Source of the DNA: Treponema sp.
GTDB lineage: Bacteria > Spirochaetota > Spirochaetia > Treponematales > Breznakiellaceae
Direction of reading: 5' to 3'
DNA: 18,065 nt
NCBI GenBank assembly: GCA_031257695.1
Contig: JAIROB010000169.1
Span: 1-18,065, forward strand
Translations under genes and position numbers: made by a program
The notes under the pieces: generated by a model
Seen by the model: the letters and a program-made list of their open reading frames with translations, nothing else
Database searches by the model: none
Told to the model about the DNA's origin: nothing
Shown here: positions 7,841-14,428 of the stretch, piece after piece
How the letters are laid out: each line of letters begins with the position of its first letter
Numbering within the stretch: the stretch's first letter is position 1

Positions 7841-7869
7841 ATTGTACACCCCCGGGAGATTTTCGGCAA
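7841..7869 (-). promoter_or_regulatory. Promoter of the lpoB lipoprotein operon
   Basis: On the minus strand, TTGCCG (7864-7869) and TACAAT (7841-7846) lie 17 bases apart, matching sigma-70 boxes at 4/6 and 5/6. A start near 7834 gives a leader of about 38 bases before the lpoB ATG. It is divergent from the MoaF-like promoter 44 bases away. Confidence 0.6.
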
Positions 7870-7912
7870 GGTTCATTTCCGGGAGCCCGGGGCGCCGGCG
7901 GAGAACTACGCC

Positions 7913-7941
7913 TTGACAACGGAGCGGACGCGTGGTACAGT
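7913..7941 (+). promoter_or_regulatory. Near-consensus sigma-70 promoter of the MoaF-like gene
   Basis: TTGACA (7913-7918, 6/6) and TACAGT (7936-7941) are separated by exactly 17 bases. Transcription would start near 7948, giving a 24-base leader with AAAAGGAG at 7954-7961 before the ATG at 7972. It is the best promoter match in the window. Confidence 0.75.
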
Positions 7942-7971
7942 GGATAAAAGCTCAAAAGGAGATTAGCGACT

Positions 7972-8841
7972 ATGGAACGCCGGCTCAAACAAACGCAATT
8001 TACTAAGCGCGAGATTCTTGACATTGTAAACGACGCGAGGTACACGCCCTATGACGGAGGGTTGCGCTATCCGCCGGAGCTTTCCGGCCGTCTTGTTAAG
8101 GAGGGCAAGCTGGCGTTTGTCAACGCCATGTTTCCCGGTATGGAACCGATGCGGTATGAGTTCACTGACGCCCACACCCTGCGCTGGCTGTATCACGGGT
8201 TTGAGTGGCGGGAGGAATACTATGAAGCCTACGAGCCGGAGGAGAACATAGTGTTCTTCTTCCACAACATCAAAGGCAGCACTCCCCCCGCAATGAGGAG
8301 CTTCGTAGTGGACTTTAACACGAACCGTGTGACGGTGAACGACGCTCAAATCGGAAACGACGATTACACTCCCCGCGACACAAGCAACCGAATGGGTTTT
8401 ATGACGATAGAGGGACGCGAGGCAAGCGGTGACCCGCACGGGCCCACGGACGATATGGTCGGGCAGGTAATCGCGTGGCAGCTCGGGGGCGGCTTTTGGC
8501 TGACGCATCACTACATCAACACCAAGTTTTTCCTGAACGAAATTGGGGCGGGACCTGACCCGTTCCTGACAATTGCGGAACCGGCCCAGTATGTGGCGAT
8601 CGACAAGGCTAAAGGGCTGTACCTGTTCAGTTGGCGTGAAATGGCGGGACCGGGGATAATGGGCTGGGATCTGATGAATCTGAAAAAAATGCGCTCCTGC
8701 GGTCTGTTCTACGGCATCAACGAAGTCGACAGGTTCGAATGTTACTGCTTCACCAGAATAAACGGAAAGTTTCTCTCCGTGGAAGACCGCAAGCTCATGT
8801 GCCGCGAAGGCATCTTCGCAGCGATAAAAGACGCGCTGTGA
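7972..8841 (+). CDS. MoaF-like protein
   Basis: A 289-residue cytoplasmic protein (no signal peptide) resembling the MoaF family (MoaF_N and MoaF_C Pfam domains), named for a molybdenum-cofactor link that remains poorly defined. The N-terminal half has alternating strands (LRWLYHGFEWREEYYEAYEP, then ENIVFFFHNIKG), as in lipocalin-like folds. The C-terminal half carries PTDDMVGQVIAWQL, HHYINTKFFLNEIGAGPDPF and YLFSWREMAGPGIMGWDLMN, close to the family's typical YLFxWRE block. It is monocistronic and divergent from lpoB, with its own near-consensus promoter. No moa or mob gene is nearby. By eye its codon use is less GC-skewed than its neighbours, which would fit transfer, but this was not computed. 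The role could be in small-molecule binding rather than cofactor synthesis. Confidence 0.75.
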   Translation: MERRLKQTQFTKREILDIVNDARYTPYDGGLRYPPELSGRLVKEGKLAFVNAMFPGMEPMRYEFTDAHTLRWLYHGFEWREEYYEAYEPEENIVFFFHNIKGSTPPAMRSFVVDFNTNRVTVNDAQIGNDDYTPRDTSNRMGFMTIEGREASGDPHGPTDDMVGQVIAWQLGGGFWLTHHYINTKFFLNEIGAGPDPFLTIAEPAQYVAIDKAKGLYLFSWREMAGPGIMGWDLMNLKKMRSCGLFYGINEVDRFECYCFTRINGKFLSVEDRKLMCREGIFAAIKDAL

Positions 8842-8881
8842 CGCGCTGCTCCCGTCCCCCGGCGGGGCGGGGTATTCCTGC

Positions 8882-8924
8882 GGCGGCGCCCCCAGCCGGG
8901 CATTATCCGGCCTGGGGCGCCGCC
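8882..8924. repeat. GC-rich imperfect hairpin after the MoaF-like gene
   Basis: Two 18-base arms (8882-8899 and 8907-8924) pair over 11 plus 5 base pairs with a small internal loop, around a 7-base loop GCATTAT. It starts 40 bases after the MoaF-like stop. No T-tract follows, so it is not a classic intrinsic terminator but could stabilise the 3' end or help stop transcription. Confidence 0.5.
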
Positions 8925-8961
8925 CTGCCGTGACACGGACAAAAACCGGGACATACCGAGA

Positions 8962-8989
8962 GGGGGACATTGCCCAGGATATGTCCCCC
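8962..8989. repeat. 9-bp perfect inverted repeat with a duplicated left arm
   Basis: GGGGGACAT (8962-8970) pairs with ATGTCCCCC (8981-8989) over a 10-base loop. A second GGGACAT at 8948-8954 could compete for the same right arm. An A7 run follows at 8990-8996. The meaning is unknown. Confidence 0.45.
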
Positions 8990-9024
8990 AAAAAAAGGCC
9001 CTCCGGCTTTAAAAGCAGGGGGCC
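8990..9024 (-). terminator. Intrinsic terminator on the minus strand
   Basis: On the minus strand 9024-8997 folds as GGCCC pairing with GGGCC, plus an inner GCT/AGC stem with mismatches, and is followed directly by T7 (8996-8990). It lies 144 bases beyond the stop of the M24 peptidase gene and suits ending that transcript, or a short RNA starting near 9085. Confidence 0.55.
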
Positions 9025-9085
9025 AAAACATCCGGCCATTCACCCGAACGTTACAGGGTCGTGCCCTACAGTAGATGATGGCTAC
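8990..9085 (-). ncRNA. Candidate short untranslated transcript
   Basis: A minus-strand promoter (9092-9119) and a minus-strand terminator (8990-9024) bracket about 95 bases that contain no convincing ORF. Small local stems are visible (GTAG/CTAC and AGGG/CCCT near the 5' end). It matches no RNA family I know. It may equally be the tail of the peptidase mRNA with a chance promoter. Confidence 0.2.
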
Positions 9086-9091
9086 ATATTC

Positions 9092-9119
9092 AGTATAGCA
9101 CATTCCAGGGGAAAGGCAA
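9092..9119 (-). promoter_or_regulatory. Minus-strand promoter facing no gene
   Basis: TTGCCT (9114-9119) and TATACT (9092-9097) are 16 bases apart, and TGC directly before TATACT makes an extended -10. Expected start is near 9085. Downstream on this strand there is no gene before the terminator at 9024-8990. Confidence 0.45.
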
Positions 9120-9167
9120 GCAAATTTTTTAAAAAAACGATTTTTCCCTGTGAGCGGGAGGATCCGG

Positions 9168-10358
9168 TCAACCGGCCCTGAGAATCCCCCCGCCGCCGCC
9201 GGTGATGCAGCGGCCGCCCCCGGGGGTGACGATGAAGGTCTCCTCCGCCCCAACCATGCCGGCGCCGGGAACGCCTTTTTTCGGCTCCAGTGCGATAACC
9301 ATGTTTTCCTCCAGCGGCTCGTCAAAGCCCCCGGCGATAACGGGGAACTCGTCGATGGCGAGGCCCACCCCGTGGCCCAGAAATTTTACCCGGTGCCTGT
9401 TGTCAACCCCCATAAAACAGTCCTGCTCTTTTTCCGAAAGGCCCGCGCTTATGTCGCCGTATATCCGCGAGGGAATTTCCCCGGGTTTCAGACGCGCCGC
9501 GGCTTTACTAAGAATGTCGAGACAGAATTGCTGCGCCTCCGCAAGCTCTTCAGGAACCTCCGCTCCGAACAGATACACCCGGGTCTTGTCGGTAAAGTAC
9601 CCCCCCAGGCCGAACGCGACATCCACAAAAACCAGGTCCCCGGGCTTTAGTTTTCTGCCCCCCGGCTTCGCCAGGAGATTCGCCGGGCTGCTGCCCAGGC
9701 CGCCCCCGGGGCCGTCAAAGCTGGAGGGGATCAGCGAATTGGTTCCAAACCCAATCTGGCCCGCGGTCAGCTCCACCCCGCTCTGGTGAAACCTCATTAT
9801 GCCGTGATACCCCATGGCGTAGAGCTGGCGGATCATTTCGCCCATCAGATCCGCTTCGGTCATCCCCTCCCTGAGCAGGGCGGGAACCCTTTCCTCCAAA
9901 AAGAGACGGTGCTGCTCCCCGGATCGCTCAAGCCAATGGAGCTCATAGGGGGACTTTACGCTCCGGACCTGCCGTATAACCCTGTCGAGAAAATGGACAG
10001 CCGGGATTGAAAAATTTTTCCGCAGCCGCTCCAGCACGGCCAGGGTCGCCGTGTCGCCCTCAATATACGTGTTGCCAAGGGCTTTTCCGGCTTTCTCCGC
10101 AATATCCCTGTAGCCGTTTATGGGCATGATCTCAGCCAGGGGCGATTCCTCCCGTGCCCTTTCGTAGCTGCGCCGCACCCCGTAGAGATACCCCCCGTCC
10201 CTGCGGATGAGCAGTATCCCGTCCTGCATGGTCCCGGTAAAATAATACTGATTGACGTTTTCCAAAATCACCGCCGTGTCCCAATCGGGGAAACTGCGGT
10301 TCATCCGGTCAACAAACCTGAATCGGCGCTGTTCAAGTTCCTGCGCGGTAAGTTCCAT
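9168..10358 (-). CDS. M24-family metallopeptidase (Xaa-Pro aminopeptidase-like)
   Basis: Predicted cytoplasmic enzyme removing N-terminal residues, typically before proline, with two metal ions. The 396 residues comprise a creatinase-type N-terminal domain (about 12-130, with NVNQYYFTGTMQDGILLI) and a pita-bread catalytic domain (about 140-390). The five metal ligands are all present: D246 in LVFVDVAFG, D257 in YFTDKTR, H329 in FLGHGVG, E358 in ALEPKKG and E372 in GAEETFIV. There is no signal peptide. The start at 10358 (ATG, with AGGA upstream) fits the family; the frame continues to a TTG at 10391 without support. The gene stands alone on the minus strand, divergent from the FMN/kinase operon, with a terminator near 9024-8990. 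Prolidase-like activity cannot be excluded. Confidence 0.88.
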   Translation of the reverse strand: MELTAQELEQRRFRFVDRMNRSFPDWDTAVILENVNQYYFTGTMQDGILLIRRDGGYLYGVRRSYERAREESPLAEIMPINGYRDIAEKAGKALGNTYIEGDTATLAVLERLRKNFSIPAVHFLDRVIRQVRSVKSPYELHWLERSGEQHRLFLEERVPALLREGMTEADLMGEMIRQLYAMGYHGIMRFHQSGVELTAGQIGFGTNSLIPSSFDGPGGGLGSSPANLLAKPGGRKLKPGDLVFVDVAFGLGGYFTDKTRVYLFGAEVPEELAEAQQFCLDILSKAAARLKPGEIPSRIYGDISAGLSEKEQDCFMGVDNRHRVKFLGHGVGLAIDEFPVIAGGFDEPLEENMVIALEPKKGVPGAGMVGAEETFIVTPGGGRCITGGGGGILRAG

Positions 10359-10390
10359 AGTGCAACGTTCCTGTGTCCTGCTTTTCCCCA

Positions 10391-10419
10391 ATGGTGCAGG
10401 AAATTCAATACCCTGTCAA
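10391..10419 (-). promoter_or_regulatory. Possible promoter of the M24 peptidase gene
   Basis: On the minus strand a perfect TTGACA (10414-10419) is followed after 17 bases by CACCAT (10391-10396), only 3/6 for a -10 box. The start would be near 10384, 26 bases before the ATG at 10358. Confidence 0.35.
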
Positions 10420-10465
10420 TAGAGCGGGCCGGCCTGCGGAAACCCCGGCGGGGCCGTAAAAAGGA

Positions 10466-10494
10466 CCGCCGCCGAAAGGAGAAAACGGCGGCGG
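10466..10494. other. 9-bp GC hairpin with a purine-rich loop, in the 10392-10740 gap
   Basis: CCGCCGCCG (10466-10474) pairs perfectly with CGGCGGCGG (10486-10494) around an 11-base purine loop containing AAAGGAG. No T-tract or start codon follows at once. Apart from this hairpin, the weak small ORF at 10528 and the promoter candidates at its two ends, I see nothing else in the 349-base gap. Confidence 0.4.
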
Positions 10495-10527
10495 CGAACA
10501 GGGTGTTTATTGAAAGGATCCAATGCT

Positions 10528-10725
10528 ATGAAAACAACCGGGGATACAGGGGGTTACGGAAAAGCGCAAAAAAACGCTCATCCCCGGCAGAGCGGCTCCT
10601 CCGGCCGCCCGGCGGCCCGCGGCACGGGCAGGGACAACGCGGCTCCGGCGTCTCGTTCTGAAAATACGCCTAAATTATCGAAAAATCGTTACGGCCATGG
10701 ACCATACCGGGCTACGCTGTTATGA
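10528..10725 (+). CDS. Possible small basic protein, unknown
   Basis: A 65-residue reading frame, MKTTGDTGGYGKAQKNAHPR onward, rich in Lys, Arg, Gly and Ser with no hydrophobic stretch, so probably disordered. AAAGGA (10513-10518) sits 9 bases before the ATG, a good ribosome-site spacing, and the stop is 15 bases before the FMN-binding lipoprotein. Low sequence complexity and high GC make a chance ORF quite possible. No family is recognised. Confidence 0.27.
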   Translation: MKTTGDTGGYGKAQKNAHPRQSGSSGRPAARGTGRDNAAPASRSENTPKLSKNRYGHGPYRATLL

Positions 10726-10726
10726 T
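10698..10726 (+). promoter_or_regulatory. Possible promoter directly before the FMN-binding lipoprotein
   Basis: TGGACC (10698-10703, 4/6) and TATGAT (10721-10726, 5/6) are 17 bases apart. The predicted start near 10733 would leave only about 8 leader bases before ATG 10741 and would clip the AGGAGGAG ribosome site (10731-10738). It is therefore doubtful, unless ATG 10747 is the true start. Confidence 0.3.
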
Positions 10727-10740
10727 AGTAAGGAGGAGCA

Positions 10741-11220
10741 ATGAACATGAAAAACCATACTCCGGGCCTGCCGCGTCTGGCTCTGTGGATCCTCCTGATT
10801 GCCTCATGTTCAGACGGGGGGGGAAGCGCCGGCCCCGGGGGCCAAAAACTTGCGGACGGCTATTATACGGCGGAAGCGGCGTCCTATAACAGCCATGGCT
10901 GGAAAGAGTACCTCACCATCTATGTCGACAACAACAACATCGTAACCGTGGACTATGACGCGAAAAACTCCGGCGGCTTTCCCAGATCCTGGGATATGGA
11001 CTATATGCGCCTTATGATCGCCCAAAAGGGGACCTACCCCACCGCATTTGGCAGGGAGTACTCGGCGGCCCTGTTAAGACTGCAGGAACCGGAGGGGATT
11101 GACGCCCTTACGGGGGCAACCGATTCTTATAACAGCTTCAAAATTCTGGCGGCAACGGCAATTTCCCAGGCAAAGGCCAACGACAAAAACGTCGCCCTGG
11201 TCGAATTGCCCGGCTATTAA
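10741..11220 (+). CDS. FMN-binding-domain lipoprotein with covalent flavinylation motif
   Basis: A 159-residue lipoprotein of the FMN_bind family (PF04205). The signal reads MNMKNHTPGLPRLALWILLI then ASC, with the lipidated cysteine at 23. The mature domain contains DGYYTAEAASY, LTIYVDNNNIVTVDYDAKN and, at 121-129, DALTGATDS. That last stretch fits the D-x-x-T-G-A-T motif in which ApbE-type transferases attach FMN to the final threonine, here T127. Expected location is the periplasm, membrane-anchored, as an electron-transfer or redox-sensing flavoprotein. AGGAGGAG (10731-10738) is a strong ribosome site; ATG 10747 is an alternative start. The hybrid histidine kinase begins 10 bases after its stop. 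No ApbE, Rnf or Nqr gene lies in the window. Confidence 0.85.
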   Translation: MNMKNHTPGLPRLALWILLIASCSDGGGSAGPGGQKLADGYYTAEAASYNSHGWKEYLTIYVDNNNIVTVDYDAKNSGGFPRSWDMDYMRLMIAQKGTYPTAFGREYSAALLRLQEPEGIDALTGATDSYNSFKILAATAISQAKANDKNVALVELPGY

Positions 11221-11230
11221 GGACAGAGAA

Positions 11231-14200
11231 ATGGAAAAGGGAAAAAGCATAACCACTACCATTACCTTTATTGCGGCGCTGGTGGTTATCGTCCTTACCG
11301 TGGGGCTGGGATTCGCCATGCTTCATATTATGAACACCATCACCGATGCCATTCTGATCCGGGCGCTGCAAACCACCGCCAAAACCGCCGCGGAAAGCGT
11401 GGAGGAAAAGCTGCACACCATGGCGGACCGTTTTTTTCTGATTCGGGAAAACGCCGCCTTTGCCGGCGCCGGGACAAGGGAGCTTCGGGAACTGCTGGAC
11501 CATATTACCACGGGGATTGAGTTTGTGTGGCTCGGGCTCTACCGGCAGGACGGCTCTCTTCGGGAGGGGAGCATGGTTTCGCCCGTCGGTATTGCCGAAC
11601 GGGAAATTTTTCACAAAATTGCGGAAACCGGACATCTGGTAATTGACGACACTTCGGTGGGATTCAGGGGGCTGGAAATAACCATGGGCATTCCGGTGGA
11701 TGCGGGCGGAGAAACCCTGTTTCTTTTGGGGAGTTACCGCTACGACGTGTTAAGCGACACGCTGAACAACATCAATATTAATGCCCGGGGACTCGCGTTT
11801 ATCATCAATCACCAGGGCAGGCTGATTGCCCACCGGGATCTTGACCGGGTCTTTGGACAGGAGCCTATCACCGCAACCATCGGCTCCGAAGCGGAAGCGC
11901 TGGGCATAGTGGAACTGATGAAACAGGGCCAGACCGGGTCCGCCGGCATACAGGGCAGGGGGGAACGGATCTTTATCAGCTACGCGCCCATCAGGGGAAC
12001 CATGTGGTCCCTGGGGGTGGTGGCGCCCCGGATGGATTTTGTGGCGCCCCTGCAGCAGGCCATTGTGATAAGCGTCGTCATTCTGGTGACGGCCATCGTT
12101 TTTTTCGTCATCACCTTTCGCACTGCCCTCGATCAGATACTCACCCAGCCCCTGAGCGCCATTACTGAAAACGCCCGGAATCTTGCCCAGGGAAGGTTCG
12201 ACCAGGCCCTGCCCGGGGAAGTCGTCCAAAGGACCGACGAGATAGGCCGCCTGGGGTCCGCCTTTGCCACCATGGCCGCCAGGATCCGCGGGGTAAACCA
12301 GGATCTCCGAAGCCTGGCGGACACGGTCAGGGCGGGCTCCATGAACGATCGCGCCGATCCCGCCGCGTACCCGGGGGATTATAACCTGATTATCTCCGGG
12401 TTGAATTCCATGCTGGATATTTTTTGCTCCCACCTTAACGCCATGCCCGACGCCCTGGCGCTGTTTAACCGGGATAAAAAATGCATTTACCTTAACAAAA
12501 CCATGGAGGACATTCTCAAGGGCCATCGCTTTGACAAGGATGATCCCGCGCTGATTTCAACGATTCTGGCGGGGGGCAAAGAAACGGGCTCCGAATTTCT
12601 GGAAGCCCTGGCAATGTCCCTTTTTATGCCGGATACCCAAAACGGCGAAACCCGGCACGCGGAGCTGATCATCTCCGACACTATCGGGGAAGACCGGAGT
12701 TACACCCTGACCCTGCGCCGTATTGCCGAGGAAGACGGCGGCTTCGGCTGTGTGATGATGATACTCAGCGATGTTACCATGCTGGCGCGGGCGCGGCTTG
12801 AAGCGGAGGCGGCCAGCAATGCCAAGGGAAACTTCCTTGCCAACATGAGCCACGAAATGCGAACCCCCATGAACGCCATCATCGGCATGACCACTCTGGC
12901 AAAATCGGCCGCGGATCTGAAACGAAAGGATTACTGTCTTAGCAAAATCGAAGAAGCCTCCATTCACCTCCTGGGGGTGATCAACGATGTTCTGGATATT
13001 TCCAAAATCGAGGCGAACAAGTTCGATCTTTCCTCCACGGATTTTAACTTTGAAAAAATGATCCAGCGGGTGGTGGACGTTATCAATCCCAAGGTGGATG
13101 AAAAAAAACAGGACTTCAACCTGCGGCTGGACCCGGACATTCCCCCTTCGCTTATCGGGGACGATCAACGGCTGGCCCAGGTGATAGCCAACCTCCTCTC
13201 CAATGCCGTAAAGTTCACCCCCGAGGGGGGGACCATTAAACTCTCCACTTCCCTTATTAAAGAAGAACAGAATATCTGCACGATTAAAATAGAAGTAATA
13301 GATTCAGGGATAGGCATCAGCGACGAACAGAAGGCCAGGCTCTTCGGCTCCTTCCAGCAGGCCGATTCAAGCATCTCCCGCCGCTTCGGGGGCACCGGTT
13401 TGGGGCTTGCCATATCAAAACGGATCGTAGAAATGATGGGCGGCGGCATCTGGGTGCGCTCAAAACCGAACGAAGGCTCAACCTTCGGCTTTACCTTTCA
13501 GGTTAAGCGGGGAGCGGAGGCGCGAAAGAGCCTCCTGAACGAAAGGGTGAGCCGGAACAAGCTCCGTATCCTGGCGGTGGACGATGACGAAGATGCCCGG
13601 TACTGCATAGCCGATTTTCTGAACCTTTTCTCCCTCCAGGGGGACATCGCCGCCGGGGGCGAAGAAGCCCTCGCTCTCATACAGAAAAACGGCCCCTACG
13701 ATATGTACTTTGTGGACTGGAGAATGCCCGGCATGGACGGCATCGAACTTTCCCGGCGCGTCAGAGAGGAAGAAAGGAACAACGGGTCCCGCCAATCGGC
13801 AATAATACTCATATCATCCGGGGAATGGAGCGCCATTGAAGGGGCGGCAACCGAAGCGGGGGTTGACCGCTTCCTGCCAAAGCCCCTGCTCCCCTCCTCC
13901 ATGGCGGACATCATCAATGACTGCCTGGAAGCGGACAGTGATGCTGTGGAGGAAGGAGCGGCCTCGTATGACAATTTCAAGGGCTTCCGCCTGCTCCTGG
14001 CTGAGGATATTGAGATCAACCGGGAAATTGTGCTGGCCCTGCTGGAACCCACGGAGCTTACAATTGACTGCGCGGAAAACGGAGCGGAGGCCCTTGATAA
14101 ATTCTCTAAGGATCCCGAGTCCTACGATATGATCTTTATGGATGTCCAGATGCCCGAAATGGACGGCTATGAAGCCACCCGCCGTATCCGCGCCTTTGAA

Positions 14201-14428
14201 AACAGCCTTGGCTCCGGCGCGGAGAGCGCGTCCGGGGACCAGTCTCCGGCAAAGGGCGCAAGGCAGATCCCCATAGTGGCGATGACCGCCAATGTCTTCC
14301 GGCAGGATATTGAACAATGCCTTGCCGCCGGCATGAACGATCATGTAAGCAAGCCCCTGAATTTTGACGAAGTCCTGGTAAAACTACGCAAATACCTGCC
14401 CCGGGGGGTCGCGGGAAAAGCCGTATGA
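11231..14428 (+). CDS. Hybrid sensor histidine kinase with two receiver domains
   Basis: A 1065-residue inner-membrane kinase. Domains in order: membrane helix (about 8-30); periplasmic sensor (about 34-272) resembling dCACHE, with GLEITMGIPVDAGGETLFLL; second helix (about 273-298); HAMP (about 300-367); PAS-like (about 400-510); HisKA with NMSHEMRTPMNAIIG, phospho-accepting H541; HATPase_c (about 640-757) with NLLSNAVKF, DSGIGI, FGGTGLGLAI; receiver 1 (about 777-900), D829 in FVDWRMPGMDG; receiver 2 (about 917-1057), D971 in FMDVQMPEMDG, with a Gly/Ser-rich insert. No Hpt domain is present, so phosphate probably passes to a separate Hpt protein or is used in cis. The start at 11231 gives the N-terminal helix; the frame is open 44 codons earlier inside the upstream gene. 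It overlaps the RluA gene by ATGA and follows the FMN-binding lipoprotein by 10 bases. Confidence 0.93.
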   Translation: MEKGKSITTTITFIAALVVIVLTVGLGFAMLHIMNTITDAILIRALQTTAKTAAESVEEKLHTMADRFFLIRENAAFAGAGTRELRELLDHITTGIEFVWLGLYRQDGSLREGSMVSPVGIAEREIFHKIAETGHLVIDDTSVGFRGLEITMGIPVDAGGETLFLLGSYRYDVLSDTLNNININARGLAFIINHQGRLIAHRDLDRVFGQEPITATIGSEAEALGIVELMKQGQTGSAGIQGRGERIFISYAPIRGTMWSLGVVAPRMDFVAPLQQAIVISVVILVTAIVFFVITFRTALDQILTQPLSAITENARNLAQGRFDQALPGEVVQRTDEIGRLGSAFATMAARIRGVNQDLRSLADTVRAGSMNDRADPAAYPGDYNLIISGLNSMLDIFCSHLNAMPDALALFNRDKKCIYLNKTMEDILKGHRFDKDDPALISTILAGGKETGSEFLEALAMSLFMPDTQNGETRHAELIISDTIGEDRSYTLTLRRIAEEDGGFGCVMMILSDVTMLARARLEAEAASNAKGNFLANMSHEMRTPMNAIIGMTTLAKSAADLKRKDYCLSKIEEASIHLLGVINDVLDISKIEANKFDLSSTDFNFEKMIQRVVDVINPKVDEKKQDFNLRLDPDIPPSLIGDDQRLAQVIANLLSNAVKFTPEGGTIKLSTSLIKEEQNICTIKIEVIDSGIGISDEQKARLFGSFQQADSSISRRFGGTGLGLAISKRIVEMMGGGIWVRSKPNEGSTFGFTFQVKRGAEARKSLLNERVSRNKLRILAVDDDEDARYCIADFLNLFSLQGDIAAGGEEALALIQKNGPYDMYFVDWRMPGMDGIELSRRVREEERNNGSRQSAIILISSGEWSAIEGAATEAGVDRFLPKPLLPSSMADIINDCLEADSDAVEEGAASYDNFKGFRLLLAEDIEINREIVLALLEPTELTIDCAENGAEALDKFSKDPESYDMIFMDVQMPEMDGYEATRRIRAFENSLGSGAESASGDQSPAKGARQIPIVAMTANVFRQDIEQCLAAGMNDHVSKPLNFDEVLVKLRKYLPRGVAGKAV

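Noticed and set aside
7963..9039. Minus-strand ORF of 358 codons opposite the MoaF-like gene
   Set aside because: The opposite strand has a near-consensus promoter, a ribosome site and MoaF-type motifs. This frame has no recognisable family and would run through the hairpins after the MoaF-like gene.
11750..12526. Minus-strand ORF of 258 codons inside the kinase gene
   Set aside because: Antisense shadow of the HAMP/PAS region, with no start signals or family features.
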